A stretch of 64,000 nt of DNA from Treponema primitia ZAS-2 (GTDB taxonomy: Bacteria > Spirochaetota > Spirochaetia > Treponematales > Breznakiellaceae), in contig NC_015578.1 of assembly GCF_000214375.1 (NCBI RefSeq), positions 3,534,001 to 3,598,000 on the forward strand, read 5' to 3'. The position numbers and the translations under genes were made by a program. This document shows positions 35,001 to 42,322 of the stretch, one piece after another. The notes beneath the pieces were generated by a model. The model made no database searches. It was given only the letters and a program-made list of their open reading frames with translations, and was not told where the DNA came from. The first letter of the stretch is position 1, and every line of letters starts with the position of its first letter.

Positions 35001-36063
35001 TGATAACCCTTAAAAACAGCCCGCCGGGGCTGGCAGCCAAGTCCCGGTCTATCGTATCGTTTACCATCCCCTCTAATTCAAATTTACTTTCCCTGATAAA
35101 ATCAGCTATCCTGCCGATGATGCCGGGAAGTTTTTCATTGATGAACCGCACAACCCCGGTTTTCAAGGATAGATCCAGTACATCCGATATTTTTAAATCT
35201 ATCTTCTTAGCTTCAGTAAGAAGCTGCTCTGCGATATCCTTGAGAAATTTTTCCTCCTCAGGGGTATCCGTAAAATCAACGACCTTGCTTAAAAAATCCT
35301 GAAAAACACCTTCGGGATTTTTGATAAAATCCGTAAACCGCATATTTCCCAGGGTCTCTTCCAGGGACGAAATAATATGGTCCATATCCAGGGCCCCGAT
35401 CAATTCGTCGTGAAAATTGTCGAAATCTCCCTCAAAGCGGGAAAAGTCAGTGTCCCGGATACTATCATTTGTATTCTTCGCGATTTGCGATATAGCCTGT
35501 TCTGAAATAAATCCTTTCAGATCCTTGCCGGTAAAAAAGTCCCGGAGAGTTTTTTTTATTTCACCTTCGTTATCTTTAAAAACGGATAGTATCCCTGCTG
35601 CATGGCGATCAACAAAGTATCTGTACTGTTCTTCTGAAACCAGGGATTTAAATTCATGGCGGGATAAAACCTGAAAACAGCTATGTAAAATTTCAGGCTC
35701 TATGGAACGTATCAGCGCTATAAGCTGGTCAACACTCTGCTCAATGCCCGGTATTTCCTCCAGCCGAACGGCGCCTGATTTTTCAGGCAGCTCCTTCTTT
35801 AAAACATCTTCTATCCAGGTACGCAGCAGAGCCTTAAATTTATCGGAATTGAATTCGGACAGCAGGGTATTGGAATTAACCAGCTCATCCTCCACGAGCT
35901 GGGACATATTTTCTATAAATTCTTTATAATTATCTTCGATAACCCCGCCCCACCTTCCAAGGAACTTCCTGAAAAGCATATTTACGGCGATGGAATTGGT
36001 GATATAGCCTATGGCCGCGCCGCCGAGGATGGACATGGGGTACTCAAAAAACAGCGGGTTCAT
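32095..36063 (-). CDS. giant membrane protein with two DUF445 units
   Basis: A 1322-residue protein. The N terminus has a membrane segment with the DUF445 signature ILGGAAIGYITNSIAVNMLF. A second such block lies near residues 630-695 (GALVGLLFIVATSRVAAWAN, then ALVGIGTNWIAIKMLFRPYK). Each is followed by hundreds of helical residues with repeated patterns, and a last membrane helix is near the C terminus (GWIGVFGGLLSYGIVRLITF). DUF445 proteins (YheB-like) are usually 350-450 residues, so this is an internal duplication or fusion about three times the normal size. Function unknown; probably an envelope-spanning helical protein. Confidence 0.8.
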   Translation of the reverse strand: MNPLFFEYPMSILGGAAIGYITNSIAVNMLFRKFLGRWGGVIEDNYKEFIENMSQLVEDELVNSNTLLSEFNSDKFKALLRTWIEDVLKKELPEKSGAVRLEEIPGIEQSVDQLIALIRSIEPEILHSCFQVLSRHEFKSLVSEEQYRYFVDRHAAGILSVFKDNEGEIKKTLRDFFTGKDLKGFISEQAISQIAKNTNDSIRDTDFSRFEGDFDNFHDELIGALDMDHIISSLEETLGNMRFTDFIKNPEGVFQDFLSKVVDFTDTPEEEKFLKDIAEQLLTEAKKIDLKISDVLDLSLKTGVVRFINEKLPGIIGRIADFIRESKFELEGMVNDTIDRDLAASPGGLFLRVIKDISIGDLAAKYNVVDIICNKILAYESKAGKMLADQFMDYIENNTIGDSIAMLQLNKIVSVENIVGVINRKMRDISIKDYDSLRTVMNKPIGECIAGIDLSIVKTKLASGLFENLKKGFIFTGRFKDTIALWISGKAKDFADSDGTEIFNMNDVSLNLTEDSVKDRMFSIYETIAGDGIDRILDDPFKDGKINYSALWNKNKSRELNQVYTAAQKGSVYETISRGVLELVNQNLDRILSGNVTSLVGKELGKLDAPRVNTLVQGFMGRELKPLNALGAFLGALVGLLFIVATSRVAAWANLHWGIQLLCNGIIFALVGIGTNWIAIKMLFRPYKPIIKQLNIPIFVGITALRKPQLAKSLSRFVKNNAMSDESIGRYFDESKGVVKENIGKLFSDSDYAFIDALLEDKERIDSINEFILSHIKTYISNNSGSIAESIIGLLEEYAESGKIDDFVPVLSERLVKNIKAHDFAPALSGYIQKKIAGRDLGHYKKIISAFADARLDTIVAWILSGITLEKAEKFILSKNDQFMDYVSRNSFSDLIGKNPVDTMGSGVYGFVGTFLEGRISRGIDYLLKQELDPNTKIQDIFHGAMVDYFEKSTFHFIELILRGIGNERENIKREIMANIGTGFLGEVKEAVTEKHVNTIVDMLLDEDLPEFLNKKKQRLAAIAGALLDNPLSSLGFSQNSLDRKALESAFIGVLNSPLVKGSLSRFFVPPVKKYADISIKSVLQIINITDIQGLVNCIRPLLERCCTDLVTNLSEYDARIIVGKCTKEIMIKTAKTISVESLLHSIDVETELRAVLSTLLKDDEFMRTMGLTLEKMIRKIAGDKKFYDGRILQRDIGGFISAQLLNDWPALKPALEQGLREFFAGLNTAVSGETKDALCTEYLITAVLDAGEKLFGDIIGAIDIQKVVEREVNEMHPRSIERMFYRFAGKYFTKIIFYGWIGVFGGLLSYGIVRLITFFWK

Positions 36064-36176
36064 GGGAGTTTCCTTAAAATCCCATGAACAGGGAGCGGCT
36101 TTCTCATGTAAGTATTATATACTTATTGCATATTGATCAGCAAGGGTTCCCCGGAAAATTTGAACCCTGTATGTAG

Positions 36177-36791
36177 CTACATATAATCTGTCTTGATTTT
36201 ATCCGCCCTCAATTCCCGTGTTTTTAGCGGCTTCTCAGGATAGCCCAGGGCAATACCAAGAAGCGGCGAAAAACCTTCCGGAAAATTTAGCAGATATGAA
36301 TTATCCAATTCAGGTATTTCACGCATGGACTCAAGTATATGCCACATAAAAACACTCCCCAGCCCGAGATCCGTCGCAGCCAGATGCATGGAAAGCACAA
36401 TGCACGCAACGTTTGAAAATTCAATCCCCGGCTGAACATCCTGGTTTCTGTGGGATACAAAAATCACCGTCGGAGCGCTGTAAAAAGGGCTATGGGGTTT
36501 CGCTGGTGTTTCAATATCAGTGGACATGTCCGACATGTCATCAAGTTTGACATCCCCGGATATTTGCTTCATTCGTTTTTTATCTTCAGACCGTTTAACA
36601 GCCGCTTCCGACAGCTTGTTGAGTATTTCTTTGTTTTGGACCACCGTCAAATGTATATCCTTATACAAATTGCTGCCCACCGGGGCGCTATTAGCAGCAA
36701 GAAGTATGTCGGATAGTTCTTTTTCTGTTATCTGCTTCTCTGTAAACTTCCTGGTTGAAGCCCTGCTTTTCAACAGTTCTAAATAGTTCAT
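36177..36791 (-). CDS. nitroreductase-family flavoprotein
   Basis: A 204-residue FMN-dependent nitroreductase-like protein. The N terminus MNYLELLKSRASTRKFTEKQ carries the typical SRxSxRKF FMN-phosphate motif. Later blocks are LLAANSAPVGSNLYKD and MHLAATDLGLGSVFMWHILE, and near the C terminus LLGIALGYPEK, a hallmark of the family. It lies downstream of a ferredoxin-like gene and an Rrf2-type regulator, which suggests a redox role. An AAGGA lies about 10 bases before ATG 36791. Confidence 0.9.
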   Translation of the reverse strand: MNYLELLKSRASTRKFTEKQITEKELSDILLAANSAPVGSNLYKDIHLTVVQNKEILNKLSEAAVKRSEDKKRMKQISGDVKLDDMSDMSTDIETPAKPHSPFYSAPTVIFVSHRNQDVQPGIEFSNVACIVLSMHLAATDLGLGSVFMWHILESMREIPELDNSYLLNFPEGFSPLLGIALGYPEKPLKTRELRADKIKTDYM

Positions 36792-36943
36792 AAACGTCCC
36801 ATCCTTTTAATTTTATGCTTGCAATACTAATATTGTCCGCAATACACCGGAAGTCAAGCAGGCACCTTTTTATTATATAGGAACCTTTTAGTAACCAATG
36901 GAGGATAATGGCGTTTACAAAAGCAGAGCCTTCTTTGGGCAAT

Positions 36944-37783
36944 TCAGGCAACCGGAATTTTATATTCGCAAGGCACATTAGTCTGGCATAATCCGCACCC
37001 GGAACCGTTTTTTAGATCTCCCCCATAGGATACCGCAAGTTTTCGTGAGTCTTCCCCATAAACATACTGCAAACATTTTAGTTTGTCATGCCCCTTTTCA
37101 GTTATCGCATTTACCGGGCACCTGCCTATGCAGATACCGCATTTATTCTTGCTGTAAAAAAGACAGTTTTCGTGATGATTTTTTGCAGCCTGTTTATCCG
37201 GTTTCACCACCAAATCTGTTACCGCAGAAATAAGGCGGACAGCCATCCCTTTTTCTGAAATAAATCCATCGTTCAAACTAAAAGTGCCAAGCCCTGCAGC
37301 ATAGGCAATATGCCGTTCAGACCAGATAGAAGCCGGCCCTGTGGACGACGCAAAGGTTTTAAACCAACCGGCTGTGTATGGCGCAACCGCCTTATACCCC
37401 ATACCGGCCAATAGTTCTTCCAGGTGTTTCCCCGTTTTCTTAATCAGGATCCCGTCCCCGAATGTCCGGTTCAGCGCCCATTCTTTAGACGGCCAGTCTT
37501 TTTGCTTTCTGTTGCTTTCCCTGATTTTTTCATTCAGGGGCAGCACAACGCTGATAACCGTTCCTTTTTGAAACGTCCCCTCCCCAAACTCCGTTTCAAA
37601 AGCTTCCTTTGGCGTTAAATGCTCTTTCCCAATGATACTTTTGTAATCAGCAAACAATGTATTGTCTGCCGAAGCAAATTGTACGATCGGCTCGTCAAAA
37701 AAGCGGTCATTCGTCAAATCAAACCAATTCTGCTTGTCATTGAGAACAAATTCCTTGATCTCAGTAATGATTTTAGTTTTCAT
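36944..37783 (-). CDS. 4Fe-4S protein related to epoxyqueuosine reductase
   Basis: A 279-residue protein. The C-terminal half has a ferredoxin-like cysteine cluster (CLFYSKNKCGICIGRCPVNA) and a final CGLCQTNVPC, giving one or two iron-sulfur clusters. The region SERHIAYAAGLGTFSLNDGF matches the QueG-like AGLGxxG segment. It is shorter than QueG (about 350-380 residues) and lacks the HEAT-like tail, so it may be a reductase of other function. Its promoter carries inverted repeats and it is divergent from an Rrf2-type regulator gene. The nitroreductase gene follows in the same direction after about 150 bases. Confidence 0.8.
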   Translation of the reverse strand: MKTKIITEIKEFVLNDKQNWFDLTNDRFFDEPIVQFASADNTLFADYKSIIGKEHLTPKEAFETEFGEGTFQKGTVISVVLPLNEKIRESNRKQKDWPSKEWALNRTFGDGILIKKTGKHLEELLAGMGYKAVAPYTAGWFKTFASSTGPASIWSERHIAYAAGLGTFSLNDGFISEKGMAVRLISAVTDLVVKPDKQAAKNHHENCLFYSKNKCGICIGRCPVNAITEKGHDKLKCLQYVYGEDSRKLAVSYGGDLKNGSGCGLCQTNVPCEYKIPVA

Positions 37784-37841
37784 GGACCCACCCCTCTCTG
37801 AAACTATTGGCTTTTGTCGTTTCCATCATCACACTCCTTGT

Positions 37842-37862
37842 ATGTAGGAATAAAACCTACAT
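37842..37862. promoter_or_regulatory. inverted repeat, likely operator of the redox divergon
   Basis: ATGTAGG, 7-base spacer, CCTACAT. It covers the predicted transcription start of the minus-strand promoter, just downstream of its -10 box. It is a good candidate site for the adjacent Rrf2-type regulator. Confidence 0.6.
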
Positions 37863-37864
37863 TA

Positions 37865-37893
37865 AATATATCCCATATTGTTTGTAGTGTCAA
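37865..37893 (-). promoter_or_regulatory. promoter of the 4Fe-4S protein gene
   Basis: TTGACA (37893-37888), 17-base spacer, TATATT (37870-37865). A further inverted repeat, AGTGT-N8-ACACT, overlaps the -35 box (37885-37902). Confidence 0.7.
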
Positions 37894-37910
37894 TAGTTAC
37901 ACTGGCATTA

Positions 37911-37939
37911 TTGATTTTTTTTTTCAAAAACGATAAAAT
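37911..37939 (+). promoter_or_regulatory. promoter of the Rrf2-type regulator
   Basis: TTGATT, 17-base spacer, TAAAAT; a leader of about 34 bases leads to a TTG start at 37979. Confidence 0.55.
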
Positions 37940-37978
37940 CTGATTATAGAAACCAGCTCAAAAAAGGCGGCGATCGAT

Positions 37979-38464
37979 TTGCGTATAAATACAAAATGTT
38001 CAACGGCAATCCATATACTTCTGATGATTTACGTAGTAGCCCCCCACCGGAAAGTAACCAGCGACTACCTTGCCGCCAGCGTAGGGCGCAACCCGGTGGA
38101 AATCCGAAAAATATTTGGGGGCCTGAAAGAGGCCGGGCTCATTGACGTTCTGCGGGGCAACGGCGGGGTTGCGCTGAAACGAGAACTGAAGGACATCACC
38201 CTTTTGGATATATACGCTGCGGTGGATAATTCGGCGCTTAATGAACTACTGGGGGTCCATACCAATGTTTCTCAAAAATGCCCGGTAGGCAGAAATATTC
38301 ACACCCTTCTTATGGAGCCCCGGGAAAAAATCGGGGATGCGGTCAAACAGACTATGTCAACAATCACCCTCGAAGATCTGTTAAATAGGCTTTATGAAAT
38401 AGACCCGGCGGCCTGGGAATTTACGCCGTCGGGCGCCGGGGTTTCACTGGGAAGAAAAGCGTAA
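37979..38464 (+). CDS. Rrf2-family transcriptional regulator
   Basis: A 161-residue winged-helix regulator. The N terminus MRINTKCSTAIHILLMIYVV and the helix-turn-helix VTSDYLAASVGRNPVEIRKI followed by GGLKEAGLIDVLRGNGGVAL are typical of Rrf2/YwnA. Only two cysteines are present (residue 7 and in QKCPVG) instead of the three used by iron-sulfur members such as IscR, so a thiol-based or other signal is more likely. The start is an unusual TTG, chosen because homology begins there and AAGGCGG lies upstream. It is divergent from the 4Fe-4S and nitroreductase genes, which it probably controls. Confidence 0.87.
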   Translation: MRINTKCSTAIHILLMIYVVAPHRKVTSDYLAASVGRNPVEIRKIFGGLKEAGLIDVLRGNGGVALKRELKDITLLDIYAAVDNSALNELLGVHTNVSQKCPVGRNIHTLLMEPREKIGDAVKQTMSTITLEDLLNRLYEIDPAAWEFTPSGAGVSLGRKA

Positions 38465-38499
38465 GCTGTGTAGTGGGCAGAATGGGTCAAAAATTATGA

Positions 38500-38528
38500 T
38501 TGACAATAGCCTTTTTGTAATATATTCT
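38500..38528 (+). promoter_or_regulatory. promoter of the nucleotidyltransferase gene, apparently leaderless
   Basis: Consensus TTGACA, 17-base spacer, TATTCT. The +1 position calculated from the -10 box (38535) is exactly the A of the ATG. Confidence 0.65.
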
Positions 38529-38534
38529 ATTAAT

Positions 38535-38831
38535 ATGGAGCTTAATAAAATATCGGCAAAATATCGTGAAGATATAGAAATGGCAACAACATTACTCAAG
38601 AACGAAGGCTGCAAATCTGTTTTTTTGTTTGGTTCCCTGGTAACAGGAAATATTCATGAAAATTCAGATATAGATCTTGGCATAACCGGACTGCCGGCTA
38701 ATAAATTTTTCAGAGTATATTCAATGTTAGACAGGAAGCTGTCAAATAAAGTTGATCTTGTGGATTTTGATGATAATACAAAGTTTTACACCCTTTTAAA
38801 TTCTTTAGGAGAGCTGGTAAAACTTGGATAA
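38535..38831 (+). CDS. MNT-type minimal nucleotidyltransferase
   Basis: A 98-residue protein with the nucleotidyltransferase motif FLFGSLVTG followed by SDIDLGI (GSx10DxD). Such MntA-like proteins act as antitoxins that AMPylate HEPN toxins, or pair with HEPN proteins of unknown role. No HEPN gene is adjacent here. ATG 38535 is preferred over an in-frame ATG at 38496 because the latter would lie upstream of the promoter. The next gene is an antitoxin-like protein 45 bases on. Confidence 0.82.
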   Translation: MELNKISAKYREDIEMATTLLKNEGCKSVFLFGSLVTGNIHENSDIDLGITGLPANKFFRVYSMLDRKLSNKVDLVDFDDNTKFYTLLNSLGELVKLG

Positions 38832-38876
38832 AAACATTTCTGCAAAAATAATTATAATGTATATGCGAGGATATAC

Positions 38877-39077
38877 ATGAGAACAAATATCGTTTTAAAT
38901 GATGGATTAATAGAAGAAGCCATTAAATTTTCTCATATTTCAACAAAAAAAGAGTTGATTGAAACTGCCTTACAGGAATATGTAAATAATAGAAAAAGAC
39001 AAAATTTGAAGGAATTAAAAGGAATAATAAAATTTTCCGAGGACTATGATTATAAGAAAATGAGAGAAACACAATAA
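38877..39077 (+). CDS. VapB-like antitoxin without an adjacent toxin
   Basis: A 66-residue protein. The N terminus MRTNIVLNDGLIEEAIKFSH and TKKELIETALQEYVN match the ribbon-helix-helix antitoxins of VapBC systems (DUF2191/VapB type). The basic C-terminal tail (YDYKKMRETQ) would be the toxin-wrapping part. A VapC PIN-domain gene normally follows at once but is missing. GCGAGG serves as ribosome site, and a TATAAT near 38853 could be its -10 box. Confidence 0.75.
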   Translation: MRTNIVLNDGLIEEAIKFSHISTKKELIETALQEYVNNRKRQNLKELKGIIKFSEDYDYKKMRETQ

Positions 39078-39122
39078 TTCTTTTTATCATAACTTCGTTA
39101 TGTGCAATGTTTTTGAAAATAA

Positions 39123-39150
39123 TTGACAAAATATAAAAAACGTGTAAAAT
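39123..39150 (+). promoter_or_regulatory. promoter of the DUF1905 gene
   Basis: TTGACA, 16-base spacer, TAAAAT. The predicted start leaves a leader of about 8 bases and no ribosome site. Confidence 0.5.
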
Positions 39151-39164
39151 AAGCCGCAGAAATT

Positions 39165-39452
39165 ATGAACAACAAAACGTACGAATTTATAGCTGAAATA
39201 AAGAAAGTTCCTGATATTGACGGGGCCTATATCGAATTTCCTTATGATATAAAACAGGAATTCGGGAAAGGCAGGGTAAAGGTGTCCGCTACATTCAATG
39301 GTGAATCATATAATGGAAGTTTAGTAAATATGGGCCTGAAAAATGAAGATGGCTCTATTTGCTATATAATTGGGATTCGTAAAGATATAAGGCAAAAAAT
39401 AAACAAGCAGGTTGGAGAGAAAATAAAAGTAACAATAAAAGAGCGGGAATGA
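39165..39452 (+). CDS. DUF1905-domain protein
   Basis: A 95-residue beta-rich protein. Matches the DUF1905 pattern: IAEIKKVPDIDGAYIEFPYD, then GRVKVSATFNGESYNGSL, and the end YIIGIRKDIRQKINKQVGEK. The family is small, widespread and of unknown function, sometimes fused to YdeI-type domains. It lies alone among accessory genes with near-leaderless initiation. The 75 bases downstream carry no clear gene. Confidence 0.8.
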   Translation: MNNKTYEFIAEIKKVPDIDGAYIEFPYDIKQEFGKGRVKVSATFNGESYNGSLVNMGLKNEDGSICYIIGIRKDIRQKINKQVGEKIKVTIKERE

Positions 39453-39527
39453 GGTATACAGTGAACGAAGAGTTTCCTCAATTGAGCAATTTAAGCTTGT
39501 ATTTGGTCAGAGAACTTTTATAAGGAA

Positions 39528-40283
39528 CTATTTTGGTCGAATTGACCATTTTGTTTGATCGCCCATATTACCAACACTGTATCCATTAACATTTTCAATA
39601 TAAATATATCGAATATACCCGTCAACATCAGGAACCAAGAAAGTTATACGACCTGAATAAGGTCGTATATAATCATATAAGTCTTCAATTGTGTAGTAAG
39701 GACTAAAAATGCCATCAAAGTTTATGCTTTCAAGATATGACACGATTTCTAATTCCGGTTTATTTATTTTGAATACTGCCAAATTATCAGAGTTTGTACC
39801 AGTATTTACTGCCGCAGTAACTTCAAATCCTGTTGTAAAATAAATATCTGTTCCCAACTTTGTAATATGCATAGTGTTTACCGCAAAATACCAGTCATTT
39901 TCCAATATTGTATTTAGAACAAGATTATATGTCCTGTTATACAAAATTGGATATTCCTTGGTCATATTTTTATATGTAGCCTTTACAATAAAAGAATCAG
40001 AAACTTCATCCAGGCCAAAGGATAAATAATTCCCAATCATTTTTGTAGTAACACCTGCACCTATAGAGTAAGGACTTGTCTTTCCACCAGTTATAGACCA
40101 AGCTGCGTTAACAACCTTTCCATCATATTTAGCGGTATAAGTTAAATAATCAGATGTTGTTATAGTAAATTTATTTGTATCATAATCATTTGAATCTTCA
40201 ATGTCATCATTTGTTGGTAGTTGACAACTATCAGTAAGAATAGAGAATACCGCTATTAAATATATTAATAGAAACTTTTTCAT
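39528..40283 (-). CDS. uncharacterised lipoprotein, 251 residues
   Basis: The signal peptide MKKFLLIYLIAVFSILTDSC ends in a lipobox-like TDSC. The body is beta-rich, with aromatic and Asn-rich segments and no recognised domain. Start 40283 is used because TTGGAGGAAAAT just before it is the ribosome site (the longer frame from a TTG at 40295 would begin inside that site). It is AT-rich compared with the housekeeping genes. A second small lipoprotein gene lies upstream on the same strand. Confidence 0.7.
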   Translation of the reverse strand: MKKFLLIYLIAVFSILTDSCQLPTNDDIEDSNDYDTNKFTITTSDYLTYTAKYDGKVVNAAWSITGGKTSPYSIGAGVTTKMIGNYLSFGLDEVSDSFIVKATYKNMTKEYPILYNRTYNLVLNTILENDWYFAVNTMHITKLGTDIYFTTGFEVTAAVNTGTNSDNLAVFKINKPELEIVSYLESINFDGIFSPYYTIEDLYDYIRPYSGRITFLVPDVDGYIRYIYIENVNGYSVGNMGDQTKWSIRPK

Positions 40284-40348
40284 ATTTTCCTCCAAGATGG
40301 TAATATTGGATAATAGATCTTATCCACTTGATTACTGAGTATTAGAAA

Positions 40349-40747
40349 CTATTCTTTTACTATATAAATGTATATATGTTCACCAGTTATTGAGATACCT
40401 TCACCAAAAAAAGCGCCACGCGTATCTAATAAATGTAAGTAAATAGCTTTATCTGCTGCTATAACCGGATTACTATCGAATGTTTCTATAACCTCTTCTC
40501 TGGTTACTCCCGAATCACTTGTTCTATAAATATCAGGATATACTGGATATTTTACCATATACGCATATGCTTCTTGTGGCGTATTACAAACATCTCTAAA
40601 GTTTGAAGCCCGCGTTGATATGCTCCCCGTTACAAAAAAATAAGTTGGAGCAGAAATCGGGGGTGGGTCAGGTATATCTATTGAACAGCCGTTAAACAGA
40701 GTAGATAGTATCATCATAAGAACAGATAAAACAAAAAACTTTTTCAT
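40349..40747 (-). CDS. small uncharacterised lipoprotein, 132 residues
   Basis: Signal peptide with lipobox FNGC (Cys near residue 21), followed by Pro-rich SIDIPDPPPIS. The mature part is about 110 residues with no recognised domain. AAGGAG lies before ATG 40747. With the next gene downstream (39528-40283) it forms a pair of small surface or periplasmic lipoproteins. The insertion sequence lies 81 bases upstream and may have separated it from its promoter. Confidence 0.7.
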   Translation of the reverse strand: MKKFFVLSVLMMILSTLFNGCSIDIPDPPPISAPTYFFVTGSISTRASNFRDVCNTPQEAYAYMVKYPVYPDIYRTSDSGVTREEVIETFDSNPVIAADKAIYLHLLDTRGAFFGEGISITGEHIYIYIVKE

Positions 40748-40821
40748 ACAAAACTCCTTATAAAACTTATGCCGATTAATAAAACTTAATAAATGTCAGT
40801 TAAGAGTCGTTCATGCGGATG

Positions 40822-41999
40822 ATTTATATGTACTAGCCAAGACATGGTCTGACACTTAAAGAAATCCATTAGGACTGACCGTCAGATTCATAATAGCCAA
40901 TGAGTTTTTCTTTGGCTAATGGAATTGAATCAACGAACGTTTGCATTGGCGTCTTCCCGTAGCAATACTTGCCGCTGTGAGTTCGCTCGTAGTTATATTG
41001 CCGTATCCACTCGGTAAGGTCAAGTTGTATCTCGTCGATGGTGTGGTACACTTTTTTACGGAAGGCAACCGAGTAGAACTCTTCCTTGCAGGTCTTGTTG
41101 AATCGTTCACAAATGCCGTTCGTTTGAGGATGGCGGGTTTTTGTCCGGGTATGCTCAATGTTTTCAAGATCCAGGTATAACACATATTCGTGATGCTCCC
41201 GGTTCCCGCAGTATTCACTCCCCCGGTCCGTGAGGATCCGTAGCAGGGGAATGTCTTGGGAATCGAAAAAGGGAATCACCACATCGTTCAGCATATCGGC
41301 GGCTACCAAGGCATTCTTGCGGTCGTACACCTTGCAGAAAGCGACCTTGGAATACGTGTCGATAAAAGTTTGCTGGTAAATATGCCCGACACCCTTGATG
41401 TTTCCCACATAGTAGGTGTCCTGAGCCCCCAAATATCCCGGATGCTCGGTCTCTATTTCCCCGTGAGCCTCTTTGTCTTCCTGGGCTCGCTCCATGGCCG
41501 CCAATTGGCTCTCCGTGAGGATGAGATGCTCCTGGGCCATCTTCGCTTCCAGCGCCTTCAGCCGTGCCTTAAATGTAGCCAGGTCATGGCGAAGCCAGAT
41601 GCTGCGAATCCCACCGGGGGAGACCAACATGCCCCGTTTCTTCAGCTCATTGCTGACCCGCAATTGCCCATAGGCCGGTTGCTCATACGCAAAGTCCACC
41701 ACCGCCTTCTCCACCTCAGGATCCACCCGGTTCTTTTCGTTGGGTTTTTGCTTGCTGATTTCCTGCAACGCCAGTTCGCCCCCGGTCTCATACAGGGTCT
41801 TAAACCGGTAGAAACTGTCCCGGGAATACCCCATGACCTTGCATGCTTGCGACACATTCCCAAGCTGCTTTGCCAGCTCAAGTATCCCGACCTTCGTTTT
41901 GATGATTTTTTGTTGGTTCGTCATCTTCCGCTCCTTGCTGATTAGTATATCATATTTTTCAACAAGTGTCAGATATTATCTTGACTAGTACAATTTATA
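40822..41999 (-). mobile_element. complete IS481-type insertion sequence with target duplication
   Basis: The element spans 40829-41992 (1164 bp). Its ends are 29-bp imperfect inverted repeats with 24 matches, both starting TGTACTAG and ending TCTGACACTT. A 7-bp direct repeat ATTTATA flanks it (40822-40828 and 41993-41999), which is the target duplication. One intact transposase gene fills it. Ends of TGT...ACA fit the IS481 family. The clean duplication and intact gene point to a fairly recent insertion. Confidence 0.93.
40869..41924 (-). CDS. IS481-family transposase
   Basis: A 351-residue DDE transposase. The N terminus has a helix-turn-helix (LAKQLGNVSQACKVMGYSRD). The rve/DDE catalytic core shows QQTFIDTYSKVAFC (first Asp), LRILTDRGSEYCG (second Asp) and QTNGICERFNKTCKEEF (Glu). 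The length is normal and no frameshift is seen, so it is probably active. It lies between inverted repeats with a 7-bp target duplication. Confidence 0.95.
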   Translation of the reverse strand: MTNQQKIIKTKVGILELAKQLGNVSQACKVMGYSRDSFYRFKTLYETGGELALQEISKQKPNEKNRVDPEVEKAVVDFAYEQPAYGQLRVSNELKKRGMLVSPGGIRSIWLRHDLATFKARLKALEAKMAQEHLILTESQLAAMERAQEDKEAHGEIETEHPGYLGAQDTYYVGNIKGVGHIYQQTFIDTYSKVAFCKVYDRKNALVAADMLNDVVIPFFDSQDIPLLRILTDRGSEYCGNREHHEYVLYLDLENIEHTRTKTRHPQTNGICERFNKTCKEEFYSVAFRKKVYHTIDEIQLDLTEWIRQYNYERTHSGKYCYGKTPMQTFVDSIPLAKEKLIGYYESDGQS

Positions 42000-42079
42000 G
42001 AACAGAGCCATATTTATATTTTGCTGTTACAGCAAAATATAATGGCCTAACCTGATTTATCCACACTCCTTTTCCTCGC

Positions 42080-42268
42080 CTACTTTTCCACCAAAACCTG
42101 CGCCGACTCGGATACCTTCGTCCTTTCGCCATATTCCCTCATCGCCGCTTCAACCAGAAACTCAATCTCAGCGCTGATGCTCCGCTTATGCAGCAATGCA
42201 AGCTCCGAAACAGCGGCATCCATCCATAGGGGGATCTGAATTGTCCGGGGCTTCTTCCGTTCTTTCAT
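42080..42268 (-). CDS. ribbon-helix-helix-type small DNA-binding protein
   Basis: A 62-residue protein, starting MKERKKPRTIQIPLWMDAAV then ISAEIEFLVEAAMREYG: a basic strand and two helices, as in Arc/CopG-type repressors or antitoxins. No toxin gene is next to it. Start 42268 is chosen because the promoter -10 box ends 7 bases upstream, making the mRNA leaderless or nearly so. A perfect palindrome inside its promoter suggests autoregulation. It is divergent from another small gene. Confidence 0.68.
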   Translation of the reverse strand: MKERKKPRTIQIPLWMDAAVSELALLHKRSISAEIEFLVEAAMREYGERTKVSESAQVLVEK

Positions 42269-42275
42269 GTGGCCC

Positions 42276-42305
42276 AATATAGTCCCAAAATGGGACTATT
42301 GTCAA
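42276..42305 (-). promoter_or_regulatory. promoter with embedded palindromic operator
   Basis: TTGACA (42305-42300), 18-base spacer, TATATT (42281-42276). The spacer holds ATAGTCCCA-N3-TGGGACTAT, a perfect 9-bp inverted repeat at 42279-42299 that overlaps the -10 box. A dimeric ribbon-helix-helix protein could bind it. Confidence 0.7.
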
Positions 42306-42322
42306 CATAAAATTTGGGTAAA

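Noticed and set aside
36691-36978. 95-codon minus-strand frame between the nitroreductase and 4Fe-4S genes
   Set aside because: Overlaps both neighbours in another frame and has no family features.
39461-39523. Short plus-strand frame starting GTG after the DUF1905 gene
   Set aside because: Only 20 codons, no promoter or ribosome site of its own; could be the remnant of a larger gene.
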